NCBI GenBank assembly: GCA_963781705.1
Contig: CAWAGP010000010.1
Coordinates: 1,116,001 to 1,180,000, forward strand
Direction: 5' to 3'
Length of the DNA stretch: 64,000 bases
Source: JALYGJ01 sp963781705
GTDB taxonomy: Bacteria; Chloroflexota; Limnocylindria; Limnocylindrales; CSP1-4
Shown: positions 53,535-63,029 of the stretch, piece after piece
Numbering within the stretch: position 1 is the first letter of the stretch
How the letters are laid out: every line of letters begins with the position of its first letter
Translations under genes and position numbers: made by a program
Notes under the pieces: model-generated
Databases searched by the model: none
The model's input: the letters and a program-made list of their open reading frames with translations, nothing else
Told to the model about the DNA's origin: nothing

Positions 53535-53563
53535 AGTATACGTCGGCAGACCCCGGCTGAACG
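53535..53563 (-). promoter_or_regulatory. Candidate promoter of the thrS leader
   Basis: TATACT on the minus strand (53535-53540) is a good -10 element at the head of the T-box leader. A weak -35 (CGTTCA at 53558-53563) lies 17 bases upstream. The rest of the gap, to the binding protein gene at 53728, shows nothing else I can support. Confidence 0.4.
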
Positions 53564-53727
53564 GGACGGCACCCCAGAAAGTGGTTGTGTGCGCGCAACT
53601 AAGTGCCTAGCATCCAGCGGGAGCGTTTGCCGATCCCGCCCCATTGCGGCGGACGGCTGCCACGAAGAGGTGCTGCGGGATGACCCTCCACTACGTGCCC
53701 TCGGTGCGCCATATGGAGACGGTCCCC

Positions 53728-55194
53728 ATGAGGGCACGTCGACCGTTGGCATTCCTCGTTGCCCTCACAATGGTGCTGGCGTGCGCCGCCCCAACGTCGA
53801 CGCCAACGGCGGCACCCACGCCAACGGCGGCACCGACGCCAACGGCGGCACCGACGGGCACCGGATCACCCACAGCGACCGCAACCCCGACTGCCCCGCC
53901 CACTGCAACGCCGGGTCCGACGCCGCCGCCCACCCCAACGCCATCCTCGATCAGCGGGACCGTCACGTGGTGGACGCGTAGCGACAGGTCCGTCGCTGAG
54001 CTCAACCAGATATTCACCGAGCCTCTTGAGGCGAAGTATCCGGGAATTCAGCTCGAGTTCGTTTCGCAAGGGGACGCATTTGAGATCAACACCGAACAAT
54101 ACGTCCTGCACGGCGGCGGCCCGGACATCGTCGCCCTGGATGCGCCGACCTTCATCGGCCCATTACTAGCGGCCGGTGCCCTTGCCCCTCTTGATTCGTA
54201 CGCGGCCCGGTATGGCTGGAGCGACGAGATTGCGCCTTGGGCGTTCGGCGCGGGCCAGTTTCAGGGCGCTTTGTACGCCCTGCCCGCGAGCCTCGATGCC
54301 GGTGGCGTGATGTACAACAAGAAGGTATTCACCGACAACGGACTCACCTTCCCAGCCAACATGGAGCAATTCGCACGCGTTGGGCGAGCGCTCATGGCAA
54401 AGGGCATCGCGCCGCTGGCCGGCGGCGGGCGGAATATCTCCTTGGTCGTCAGTCCATTTCTTGGCGCCATTTCTGGCGCCGACACGGTCTATCAGGCGCT
54501 TGTAGGCGACGTCCCGTGGAACGATCCCGGGCTGATGGCGACCATGTCCCAGCTCAACGACTGGGCGCAGGCTGGCTGGTTCAACGGCAGCGAGGATGCC
54601 TTTCTGGCCGGCGAGGAATCTGGCGCCTACGAGCTGCTCGCTAAAGGCAAGGCTGCCATGGATGTAACCGGCTCATGGGCATTCGCCGGCGTCGCCAGCG
54701 CGTTTGTCAACAACCCAGATGACTGGGACTGGGCCGAGTTGCCAGCCCTGGCTCATGGGGTAAGCGCGACGTATCCGATCGGAGTCGGTGGCACGTATTC
54801 CATTAATGCGGCATCTCAAAACAAGGACGCGGCCGCGGCCGTACTGGATTTCCTTTACTCAAACCCGCAGATCATTCAACAGATGATGACAGTGAGCGAC
54901 CTGCAGGAATACGCCAGCATTCCGATCAATGCCCTAACGCCGCAGGACTTGCCAAGTACGCTCGACCCACGACGCGCGCAGGAGATTGCAGCGGTATCCG
55001 CTGCAATTTCGTCCGGACAGTACGGGTACCTCGAGCAGTCATTCCAAGGCCCTACCCAAACTGATGTTTACGATGCGGACTTTCCAACGGTTGTTCAAGG
55101 CGGCATGACCTTGGACGATTGGGGGGCAAAGCTTGAGTCTGCGTACCAGACGGATGTTGCGGCGGGCACACAGCCGCAGGTGCCTGCGCGTTAG
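53728..55194 (+). CDS. Extracellular solute-binding lipoprotein (family 1, ABC sugar type)
   Basis: The precursor of 488 residues has a signal peptide ending LVLAC-A (lipobox) and a Thr/Pro/Ala stalk. A family 1 binding protein follows: GTVTWWTRSD, GGGPDIVALDAPTFIGPLL, ALPASLDAGGVMYNKKVF and GKAAMDVTGSWAFAG. Such proteins capture sugars or oligosaccharides for ABC importers. No permease or ATPase gene is next to it, so it is an orphan here. ATG 53728 is favoured because GGAG (53715-53718) precedes it; an in-frame ATG at 53713 is possible. Confidence 0.88.
   Translation: MRARRPLAFLVALTMVLACAAPTSTPTAAPTPTAAPTPTAAPTGTGSPTATATPTAPPTATPGPTPPPTPTPSSISGTVTWWTRSDRSVAELNQIFTEPLEAKYPGIQLEFVSQGDAFEINTEQYVLHGGGPDIVALDAPTFIGPLLAAGALAPLDSYAARYGWSDEIAPWAFGAGQFQGALYALPASLDAGGVMYNKKVFTDNGLTFPANMEQFARVGRALMAKGIAPLAGGGRNISLVVSPFLGAISGADTVYQALVGDVPWNDPGLMATMSQLNDWAQAGWFNGSEDAFLAGEESGAYELLAKGKAAMDVTGSWAFAGVASAFVNNPDDWDWAELPALAHGVSATYPIGVGGTYSINAASQNKDAAAAVLDFLYSNPQIIQQMMTVSDLQEYASIPINALTPQDLPSTLDPRRAQEIAAVSAAISSGQYGYLEQSFQGPTQTDVYDADFPTVVQGGMTLDDWGAKLESAYQTDVAAGTQPQVPAR
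53800..53853 (+). repeat. Three tandem 18-bp repeats in the binding-protein stalk
   Basis: ACGCCAACGGCGGCACC plus one variable base occurs three times in a row at 53800, 53818 and 53836. It encodes a TPTAAP unit repeated in the Thr/Pro-rich stalk. This is in-frame slippage within a gene, so copy number may vary between strains. Confidence 0.85.
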
Positions 55195-55229
55195 CGGTCA
55201 ACACGTTCAGACCGGGCGATGCGGACCCG

Positions 55230-57432
55230 CTACGCCCTCGCCTCGACCCGCACCCGGGCATCGACGATGACCGCGCCGCGTGGCAGCACGATGACCGGGT
55301 TGAAGTCCATCTCGGCAATCTCGGGGTGAGCGTCGACCATCGCGCTGACGCGCAGCAATACGTCTTCCAGCGCCGAGACATCGCAGCGCTCCGCGCCGCG
55401 ATAGCCATCCAGCAGTGGGAATGTCGCCAGCGAGCGGACCATGCGCGCCGCGTCAACGTCGGTCAGTGGCGTGATGGTGACCGCGACATCGTGGAGCAGC
55501 TCGGTCTCCGTACCGCCCGCCGCGCACGCGACAACCGGACCAAACAGGGGGTCGTGGACGACCCCCACGAGCATCTCGACGCCGGCCGTGGCCATGCGCT
55601 GAACCACGAAACCCACGATCGGGTGACCGGCCGCCGCGTAGTCGTCGCTGATCTCGCGCGCGGCATCCTCGACCGCTGCGGGCCCGCTCAATCCCAAGCG
55701 CACGCCACGCGCCTCGCTCTTGTGGACCACATGTGGGGAGACCGCCTTGAGCGCCACGGGCGAGTCGAAGCGCGCAGCCACAGCGGCGGCCTCGGCCGGC
55801 GACGCGACGAGCTCCTGGTCGACCACGGGCAGGCCGTAGCACTCGAGCAGACTGCGTACCTCGGCAGGAGTGAGCCAGCGACCGGCGCCCGGCCGGGCGG
55901 CCGCGGCTTCGGCCAGCAGGGCGGTTGCGGCCGATCCGCGCAGGTCGGACAACTGCGGGACGGTGCCGATCGGAGCCGGTGCGCCATTCCGCATAACGCG
56001 CCGCACGAGCCAGCGCGTAGCCCGCGTTCTCCGGGTACGTGTAACACGGGACGCTGCTGCCCTCGTCGGTCAGCGCGGCACGCGGCGCGGCGGTTGACAT
56101 GAACACCGCGGCGACGGTGATCGGCCGTGGCAGTCGCTTCGCCGCGTCGCGGATGGCGTGCGCCAGATCGTCGGTCGGCGTCGCCAGCGGTGGACCGGAA
56201 ATGACGATCAGCGAATCGATCGCGGGATCGGACGCGATGAGCTCCATCGCCCGCGCGTAGTCCCCGGCGTGGCCGAGGCGATCATGTCGACCGGGTTGGC
56301 CAGGCCGGCGAGAGCGGGCAGGTGCTGCGCGAGCTCGCGCTGGACGGTCTCACTCAGCGCCGGTACCACGAGGCCGGCCGCCTCGCACGCGTCCGCGGCG
56401 AGGATGCCCGGTCCACCGCCGTTGGTCAGGATGCCCACACCCCGGCCGTGCGGCAGCGGCTGGCTGGATACCAGCGCGGCCACATCGTACATCTCCGACA
56501 GGGTGTCGGTGCGGATGACGCCGGCCTGGCGAAAGAGCGCATCGACCGTAATGTCGGACGCACCAAGCAGGGCGCCGGTATGGGACGACGTTGCCCGCTC
56601 GCCGGCGCCGGAGCGGCCACTCTTGACCGCGACGATCGGCTTCGACCGTCCAACGCGGCGGGCGAGTCGCGTGAAAAGCGGCGCGGCTCTGACGATCGTT
56701 TCGATGTACAGCAGGACGGCATTGGTTGCGTCGTCCTCTTCCCAATAGGACAGGAAGTCATCGACCGTCAGGTCGGCCTGGTTGCCGACCGACACGAAGC
56801 TCGACAGGCCCAAACCCAGTACGCCGGCTTCGTGGATCAGCGCGAGGCCCAATGCACCACTCTGAGATACGACGCCCAGTCGTCCGGTCAGCGGCGCCAC
56901 GGGCGCGAACTGGGCGTTCATGCGCACGTCGGCGGCGGTGTTGACCACGCCCATGCAGTTGGGTCCGACGAGGTGCATGCTGATTCGCGCGACAGACGGA
57001 CAGCAGTTCCGCCTGGAGAGCTGCGCCGGCGCCGCCGACCTCGGCAAAGCCGGCGCTCAGCACCACCAGGCCGGCGACCCCTTTGGCGGCACATTCACGA
57101 GCGGCGTCGATCACCGCCGCGGCGGGCACCGCGATGATCGCCAGGTCAACGGAATCCGGCACGTCCTTGAGCGACCGGTAGGCGCGGACAGCCTGAACCG
57201 AGTCGCTCGCCGGGTTGACCGGGTAGACCGGGCCGACGAAGCCAGACTCGATCAGGTTATGGAGCACCTCGCCGCCGACCGAATGACGGGTGCGCGACGC
57301 GCCGATGACCGCGATCGAGCGCGGTCGCAGCAGGGCGCGGGCAACGTCCGCGGCGGCGCGCTCGTTGCGCCGCTCGGTGCCGTCCTGTGCGCCGCGTTCG
57401 GCGCCACTTGTGTCGTCCGCAGCGACAGCCAT
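55230..57432 (-). pseudogene. Acyl-CoA synthetase (NDP-forming), three frameshifts
   Basis: This is a fused ADP-forming acetate/acyl-CoA ligase of about 730 residues, which makes ATP from acyl-CoA, ADP and phosphate or the reverse. The CoA-binding domain has RPRSIAVIGASR and VYPVNPASD. The ligase part includes LVGPNCMGVVNT, VVSQSGALGLAL, SSHTGALLGASD (phosphohistidine region) and NGGGPGILAADAC. The ATP-grasp part has ECYGLPVVDQELV, ALKAVSPHVVHKSE and AEMDFNPVIVLP. Frames change near 56990, 56275 and 55990. Motifs on both sides are conserved, so errors or very recent decay are possible. Confidence 0.85.
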
Positions 57433-57524
57433 CGTTCCGCCCTTCGTATTAAGGCCGCACCCAATGCAGGGCCATCGGTCACTCGACGCGCGGGCGCGAT
57501 GGCCCGCCCGTCCATAATGACCTC

Positions 57525-57839
57525 ATGGACGCCTCAGCGCGAGTGCCGGTCTGGTCCCTCGTCCGCCGCCCCAGCGCCTGGCTGCCGATGGCCATGTCGG
57601 TTGCCGCGCTGGGAGTGCTCATCTGGTACCTGGCGACCTACGGCCCGGTGGCCCAGCCGGACGAAGGCCTCCATGCCCACCTGTGGCAACTGCTGATGGG
57701 TCTCCAGTTGCCGATCATCGCCTTCTTCGGCCTCACCTGGCTGCCCCGCGCACCGAGGCAGGCGCTCACGGTAATGGCGATTCAGATGGCGGCGGCAATG
57801 CTGTCGCTGGTGCCGCTGGCCCTGCTCGGCGGCCTCTAG
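57525..57839 (+). CDS. Small three-helix membrane protein
   Basis: The 104-residue protein has three hydrophobic helices (about residues 18-40, 53-72 and 78-102) with short loops and no recognisable family. The starts of this gene and the CoA ligase are 92 bases apart and divergent. Its stop is one base from that of the convergent ornithine cyclodeaminase-like gene. Confidence 0.55.
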   Translation: MDASARVPVWSLVRRPSAWLPMAMSVAALGVLIWYLATYGPVAQPDEGLHAHLWQLLMGLQLPIIAFFGLTWLPRAPRQALTVMAIQMAAAMLSLVPLALLGGL

Positions 57840-57840
57840 C

Positions 57841-58830
57841 CTAGAGCGCCAGCCACGTGCCCTTGCCGGCGGCAATCGCCCGGCGGTAGACCTCTGGCGC
57901 GACGGCCATGTCATCGAGCGCCAGGCCGAGGTTCATGGCCATCGTCCGCTCGTCATCGTGCTCGCGGCCGGGCCGCTGACCGGCCACGATCTCACCCAGG
58001 TCCGCGTACGGATCGGGCGTCGACGCAAAATAGCCCTGCTCGCGGTAGTAGGCGAACTGGGCATGGTCGTCGGTCGCAATCCGGTCGAATTCGGCGAGGG
58101 CGTCCCCGGTCCAGTAGCTGTCGAAGTCAACCGCGCTGGCGAAGGCACCGTGCTTGACCCAGCCGGCCGGGATGGTCGGATCGGGATGATGAAGGATGGG
58201 ACCTGAGGTAACGATCAGGTCTGACTCGACCACCGCCTCACGCGGCGTGTCGACCGCGACGACATCCAGGCTCAGCCGCTCGCGCATCTCGCTCACGAAA
58301 CGATCGCGCGCTGCCGGGACGATGTCGTAGGCGAACACCCGCCGGAGCGCAAACAGGTGCGCCAGCGCCTCGAGATTGGTCCTGCCCTGGACGCCGCAGG
58401 CAAGAATGCCAGCCGTTTCGCTGCCGGGTCGGGCCAGGTACTTGGCGGCAAGTCCGGTCGCGCCGCCGGTCCGCACGGCCGTGATCCAGGTGCAGTCCAT
58501 CACCGAGAGAGGCACGCCCGTGTCCGGGTCGTTGAGGACGAGCAGTCCGCTGATGTACGGCAGGCCGCGCGACTGGTTGGCCGGGTAGCCGCTGACCCAC
58601 TTGATGCCCGCGGCGCGCATTGCTGGGATATAGGCCGGCATGGCGTGAATGAACGCGTCGGGCTGCGTGTGGATGCCCGGCTTGGGCGGCATCTCGAAAC
58701 GGCCATGGCCCTTCTCGAGGAACGCCTGCTGGAGCAGCTCGATGACCGCGCCCATGTCCAGCCCGACCGATTCGACGTCGGCCCGCGACAGGTAGAGCAG
58801 GCGGTTCTCGCCAGGTGCGCCGGAGCTCAT
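57841..58830 (-). CDS. Ornithine cyclodeaminase / mu-crystallin family enzyme
   Basis: The 329-residue NAD(P)-dependent protein has family motifs KPGIHTQPDAFIHAMPAY, GIKWVSGYPANQSRGLPYI, WITAVRTGGATGLAAKYLA and the Rossmann glycine stretch GILACGVQGRTNLEAL. Members include ornithine cyclodeaminase, alanine dehydrogenase and imine reductases, so the exact reaction is open. ATG 58830 is used; the frame opens slightly earlier. It stands alone next to a tRNA gene. Confidence 0.88.
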   Translation of the reverse strand: MSSGAPGENRLLYLSRADVESVGLDMGAVIELLQQAFLEKGHGRFEMPPKPGIHTQPDAFIHAMPAYIPAMRAAGIKWVSGYPANQSRGLPYISGLLVLNDPDTGVPLSVMDCTWITAVRTGGATGLAAKYLARPGSETAGILACGVQGRTNLEALAHLFALRRVFAYDIVPAARDRFVSEMRERLSLDVVAVDTPREAVVESDLIVTSGPILHHPDPTIPAGWVKHGAFASAVDFDSYWTGDALAEFDRIATDDHAQFAYYREQGYFASTPDPYADLGEIVAGQRPGREHDDERTMAMNLGLALDDMAVAPEVYRRAIAAGKGTWLAL

Positions 58831-58873
58831 CAGCCCGACTCTAGCAGCGGGCAACCACCCCAGGAAGGCGATG

Positions 58874-58950
58874 TGGTGGGCGACACTGGACTCGAACCAG
58901 TGACCTCTTGCATGTCAAGCAAGTGCTCTAACCAGCTGAGCTAGCCGCCC
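58874..58950 (-). tRNA. tRNA-Val(GAC) with encoded CCA
   Basis: On the minus strand the acceptor arm GGGCGGC pairs with GTCGCCC (one G-U), the D-arm has TAGCTCAGCTGG, the anticodon stem is CTTGC/GCAAG with loop TTGACAT (anticodon GAC), and the T-arm is ACTGG-TTCGAGT-CCAGT. It is followed by discriminator A and an encoded CCA. All arms pair well, so a functional valine tRNA is expected. The remaining 275-base gap (58831-59105) shows nothing else. Confidence 0.97.
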
Positions 58951-59105
58951 GCGAACTGGCATTGTAGGGGAGCGGTTCGACGGCCGATCTCCGCTAGATC
59001 GTTGAGGGGCCCGCGGCGACGACAGCGAAGAGTTGCCATTCGCCGGGCCCGCTCACCCGGTCAGTCTGCGGGCGCCTCACCACCACTGGTCGATGCGCCC
59101 GATGA

Positions 59106-60218
59106 TCAGCAGGTGGCCGGCGGCGTTGTGCTGTTGGTAGCCGCGGCGCACCGGATCAGGTTGGCCTCGTCGTCGAAGTACGGGGAGTACATCGCCAGCG
59201 GCGCATCGCCGTACTTGTACGAATCCACGCCGTTGAGGAAGTTGTCCGAGCGCAGGCCCAGGATCCACGGCCCCCCGGAGGAACCACCGGTCATATCGCA
59301 GCCGACGCCTACCGGCGCGGGGTCGCCGATCGTCGTGTCGTCGACGGCATGTGAAGCCTCGCAGACAATCATCTGCCTGCCGTGGAACGGAGACGAGGCG
59401 GGATAGCCGAACAGGTCCCAATGCAGGTCGCGGCTGCCAATCCCGTTAGGGCTGGCCTGGTTCCAGGCAAAACCCAGATAGCCGACCACCTTGCGCAACC
59501 GCTGCCGGCGGGCGTTTCGGCCGACGCTGAAAGCCGCGAAGTCGCGGCTGAACGCGGAGCCCAGACCCGAGTTCCACTCGGGAGTCGTCCAGATCTGTTT
59601 GGCTGGGAATATGCCGTAAGGCGCGCGGCCCTTGAAATAGCCCGGAACGAACACGAGGTGCGTCGCAAAGCCACCGTTGCCGTCGTTGACGCAGTGCCCG
59701 GCGGTAAACACGATCTGGCGCGGACCACCAGCCACAGATGCACCCGAGCAGACGAAGTCGAAACCATGGAGCGTGAAGAAGATCTTGCCGATCGCCCGGT
59801 ACGGAAACCTGCTCCGCAACACATGCGGCACGTTGTAGCGCGTGAACGGGTACGGATAGTCGTAGGCCGTCCCGGTAACCGCGGAGGTTCCGGCCACCGC
59901 GGACGTGGACGCTTGGGCCTTACCGTGAGAACTCGCGGGAACCGAGCCTGGCTCGCCCGTCGGACGCTCCGCGAACCCGGCGCTCGATGCATCGCCGGCG
60001 GGCACCGCAAGGTCCATCGGCGTTGCGCTCTGCATCCGCTGAGGCGTCCAGTAATCGATCGTGTCGCTCACCGTGCCCGCGCCGCTCACCGTCGCGGCGT
60101 TCCATCCGACCGCGCGCGGTCCGGCGGCCATGGACGTCCCAGCACCAACCGTGACCAGCAGAATGCTCAAGGAGGCCGCCAGGGCAACGTGGCGGAAGGC
60201 AGGGACAGTTGGGCGCAT
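59106..60218 (-). CDS. Secreted trypsin-like serine protease
   Basis: The 370-residue precursor has a signal peptide (about 1-31, ending TSMAA) and a pro-region of 110 residues. The protease has His in VFTAGHCVND, Asp in SRDFAAFSVG and Ser in MTGGSSGGPWI. It resembles glutamyl-endopeptidase (V8-like) secreted proteases. Cys pairs (around VCSGAS and GHC; IVCEAS and VGCDM) may form disulfides. ATG 60218 is next to the signal peptide. It is a single-gene unit. Confidence 0.88.
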   Translation of the reverse strand: MRPTVPAFRHVALAASLSILLVTVGAGTSMAAGPRAVGWNAATVSGAGTVSDTIDYWTPQRMQSATPMDLAVPAGDASSAGFAERPTGEPGSVPASSHGKAQASTSAVAGTSAVTGTAYDYPYPFTRYNVPHVLRSRFPYRAIGKIFFTLHGFDFVCSGASVAGGPRQIVFTAGHCVNDGNGGFATHLVFVPGYFKGRAPYGIFPAKQIWTTPEWNSGLGSAFSRDFAAFSVGRNARRQRLRKVVGYLGFAWNQASPNGIGSRDLHWDLFGYPASSPFHGRQMIVCEASHAVDDTTIGDPAPVGVGCDMTGGSSGGPWILGLRSDNFLNGVDSYKYGDAPLAMYSPYFDDEANLIRCAAATNSTTPPATC

Positions 60219-60366
60219 GTCGGAACCTCGTGTGTGCCCACGGACCGCTACCGGTGGGGCGGCCGGCGGTGTCTCTAGCCTACCAGCCCGTTGCCCTTGC
60301 AAGCCAGCGGGCTACCTCCATCCGCGGCGCGTCCGGGCGGCCAGCGACGCGATCGTTGCCGATCGG

Positions 60367-62031
60367 TTAGAGGTCGAAGCCTGCGCTCCGATACGCCAGT
60401 TGACCGTCGATCAGCGTCGCTACCGGGCGAGTGGCGGCAAGCGAAGCCGCGTCGATCGGCTCGCGTAACGCCGCAGCGGGCACGATGAGCAGGTCGGCGC
60501 GGTAGCCGGGTAGCAGCCGGCCGAGATCATGCTGACCGGCAACCAGGGCAGGATCGAGGCAGGCCGCGCGGATCGCGCGCGCCAGATCGACCAAATGCTG
60601 AAGCCCGAGCGGCGGATCGCTCGCGTTGAATGGATCGCGGCGCGCAACGGCGACGGCGATGCCCGGCCACGGATCGACCTGCTCGACCGGCGCATCGGTG
60701 CCGAACGGGATCAACGCCCCACCGTCGGCTATGGCGCGCACTGGGAACGCATTCGCGGCGCGGTCACCCCACGCCATCCGCGCCACCGCCGCATCGCTGC
60801 GCAGATGCACCGGCTGCATCGAGGCCGCGATTCGCAGCCGACCGAAGCGCGGCTGGTCGGCCGGATCGACGAGTTGCGCATGCTCCACCCGGCGCATCAG
60901 CGGCGCCGGCGGGATGCTCTCCAGAACGTCGAGCGTGGCGCGCACGGCCGCATCGCCGATCGCGTGCACCTGGCCGCTGATGCCGGCTCCGGCAGCCCGG
61001 CCGAGCAGCTCGGCCAGCTCCTCCGCGTCGGTCAGCACCATGCCCCGTTCGCCGCCCGTCGGCGGGTTCACGGCCGCGTCGGTGTACGGCTCGAGCAGAG
61101 CGGCACTACGCGATCCGAGCGATCCGTCCGCGAACAGCTTCAGCCAGCCCATCCGGTAGTGCTCGGCGAGCATCCTCGCGGTGGGGTCGGACGCGTCCGT
61201 CTCCGGTGCGACCCCCTGCCCGCTGGCCAGCCCGAGCTCGATCGCGCGCGCGAGCTGCTGCGCGCGGACCGACGCATGCACGCGCAGGGGCAGTCGACCC
61301 TGGGCAGCCAACGCGCGGTAGAAGACCGGGCCGCGCTTGATCATCGGGTCGCCGCCCAACTCGCCCGGGTCGTGGCAGCCGGTTACCCCCAGGGCAGCCA
61401 GTTGCCCGGCGACGCGATCCAGACCGGCGGCGAGTTCGTCGTGTACCGGATCCGGGATGGCCACGTCGACCAGGCCTACGGCCGCCTCGTGCAGGATGCC
61501 GGTGGGCGTGCCCGACCCGTCGCGCCGCACGAGACCGTCGGATGGGTCGGCCGATTCCGCGATGCCCGCCAGGCGCAGGGCGGTCGCGCTCACCCAGCGC
61601 GCGTGGTGATCGTGGGCGTAGAGCGCCACCGGCCTGCCGGGCGCGGCCCTCTCCAGCAGATCCGCGTCAGGCCAGCGGCCCAGCGAGTGGAGCGACCAGC
61701 CGTGGCCGAGCAGCCAGCCTTCGCGATCACCCTGCGCGGTGAGCGTTGCGTGCGCGGCGGCGATGCTCGCGAGAGTGGCGTCGAGATCGAGGCCCGTCAG
61801 GTCGATCTGCCGCTCGGCGAACACGAGGCCCATCAGGTGCGCGTGCGCGTCGGTAATCGAGGGCATCACCACCAGCTCGTCAGGCAGCTGCCAGCGCGCG
61901 ACGGCGTTCGATCCTTCCTCGAGCGGCACCACGCGACCACCGGCGATGGCGAGCCCCGACTGCCAGCCGAAGCCCGATTCGCCGGCGAGCGTGGCGACTC
62001 GACCGCTGATGACCAGGTCTGCCGTGCTCAT
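60367..62031 (-). CDS. YtcJ-type amidohydrolase
   Basis: The 554-residue protein has the amidohydrolase barrel with HxH in ITDAHAHLMG, a long middle insertion, GWLKLFADGSLGSRSA (with a possible carbamylated Lys), VHAIGDAAVRATL and FGTDAPVEQVDPW (Asp near the metal). YtcJ-like enzymes act on N-acyl or exocyclic amides; the substrate is unknown. It starts 8 bases after the asparaginase stop, so the two are in one operon with a possible amide-degrading theme. Confidence 0.9.
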   Translation of the reverse strand: MSTADLVISGRVATLAGESGFGWQSGLAIAGGRVVPLEEGSNAVARWQLPDELVVMPSITDAHAHLMGLVFAERQIDLTGLDLDATLASIAAAHATLTAQGDREGWLLGHGWSLHSLGRWPDADLLERAAPGRPVALYAHDHHARWVSATALRLAGIAESADPSDGLVRRDGSGTPTGILHEAAVGLVDVAIPDPVHDELAAGLDRVAGQLAALGVTGCHDPGELGGDPMIKRGPVFYRALAAQGRLPLRVHASVRAQQLARAIELGLASGQGVAPETDASDPTARMLAEHYRMGWLKLFADGSLGSRSAALLEPYTDAAVNPPTGGERGMVLTDAEELAELLGRAAGAGISGQVHAIGDAAVRATLDVLESIPPAPLMRRVEHAQLVDPADQPRFGRLRIAASMQPVHLRSDAAVARMAWGDRAANAFPVRAIADGGALIPFGTDAPVEQVDPWPGIAVAVARRDPFNASDPPLGLQHLVDLARAIRAACLDPALVAGQHDLGRLLPGYRADLLIVPAAALREPIDAASLAATRPVATLIDGQLAYRSAGFDL

Positions 62032-62038
62032 CGGAATG

Positions 62039-63025
62039 TCAGTCCTGCGGGCCGATGAGCGCCGCCAATTGCCCGCGCTCGAGGTCCGTCGCCAGACCCA
62101 GCGCCAGGGCGACGCGCGTCTTGGGTCCGTCGATGGTCGAGAACAATGCGCCGGCACGCTGCCACGTCGCGCCGCCGCCCTGAAACGCGTACAGCGGCGC
62201 GACCACGCCCGACGGACAGCGCGTGGTCAGCGCGACGATCGTGCCGGCGGCCATCAGCTCCTTCGCGGCGGCGAAGAGGTCCGGGTGCGTGTTGCCGGCG
62301 CCCGTTGCCGCCACGACCACGCCGTGCGGCCGGCTCGGCGCCAGGGCGCGCAGGAGCGTGCCGTCCATACCCATCGTGGCCGTGACCAGGTAGACGTCCT
62401 CGAGCGCATGGTCGGGGACGCGCGGCAGGGACCGGCGCGCGGCCGGCGGCGGCGGAGCCAGCCGGACACCGGACTCGTCGACCGAGCCGAGCGGTTCGCC
62501 GTCGCGCGGCCGGAAGGTGTCCAGCGCGGTGCTGTTCGACTTGATCACGTCGTCGGCCGCCAGGATCGTGCCGGCCAGTACGACCACCACTCCCCTGCCG
62601 GTGAGCTCCGGACTTGCTGCACAGCGCACCGCATCGGCCAGGTTGCGCGGCCCGTCGTACTCAGGCGACGACGCATCGCGCATGGCGCCGGTCACCACCA
62701 CCGGCTTGTCCGAGCGGAGCAGCAGGTCGTACGCGAAAGCGGTCTCCTCGATGGCGTCGGTGCCCTGAACGACAACCGCCCCGGACACCTCCGGCCGCGC
62801 CAGCTGCTGCTCGATGAGGCGGTGGATCTCGAGCAGGTCGGCGAAGCGCAGGTGGGACGCCGAGACCATGCCCCAGTCCACGACATCGATCTCGGCCACG
62901 CCGCGCAGCCCGGCGGCGCGCTCGACAATCGCGGCGCCATCGAGTGCGGGCAGCGCGCCACCCGCGCCGTCATCGTGCTTCATGGAGATCGTGCCGCCGG
63001 TGAAGATCAGGGAGACGCGGCTCAT
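62039..63025 (-). CDS. L-asparaginase (type I/II fold)
   Basis: The 328-residue enzyme hydrolyses asparagine to aspartate and ammonia. The first catalytic Thr is in IFTGGTISMK and the second Thr-Asp pair in VVQGTDAIEE. A Lys or similar group lies in VVVTGAMRDA. No signal peptide is visible, so it is cytoplasmic. Its start is 5 bases after the MFS gene stop. Confidence 0.92.
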   Translation of the reverse strand: MSRVSLIFTGGTISMKHDDGAGGALPALDGAAIVERAAGLRGVAEIDVVDWGMVSASHLRFADLLEIHRLIEQQLARPEVSGAVVVQGTDAIEETAFAYDLLLRSDKPVVVTGAMRDASSPEYDGPRNLADAVRCAASPELTGRGVVVVLAGTILAADDVIKSNSTALDTFRPRDGEPLGSVDESGVRLAPPPPAARRSLPRVPDHALEDVYLVTATMGMDGTLLRALAPSRPHGVVVAATGAGNTHPDLFAAAKELMAAGTIVALTTRCPSGVVAPLYAFQGGGATWQRAGALFSTIDGPKTRVALALGLATDLERGQLAALIGPQD

Positions 63026-63029
63026 GGCG

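Noticed and set aside
53796..53853. Short tandem repeats as a CRISPR-like array
   Set aside because: The units are contiguous without spacers and encode TPTAAP in frame inside a lipoprotein stalk.
57820..57860. Shared bidirectional terminator between the convergent genes at 57839 and 57841
   Set aside because: Only a 5-bp CTCTA/TAGAG inverted repeat with no T-run is present, lying over the stop codons.
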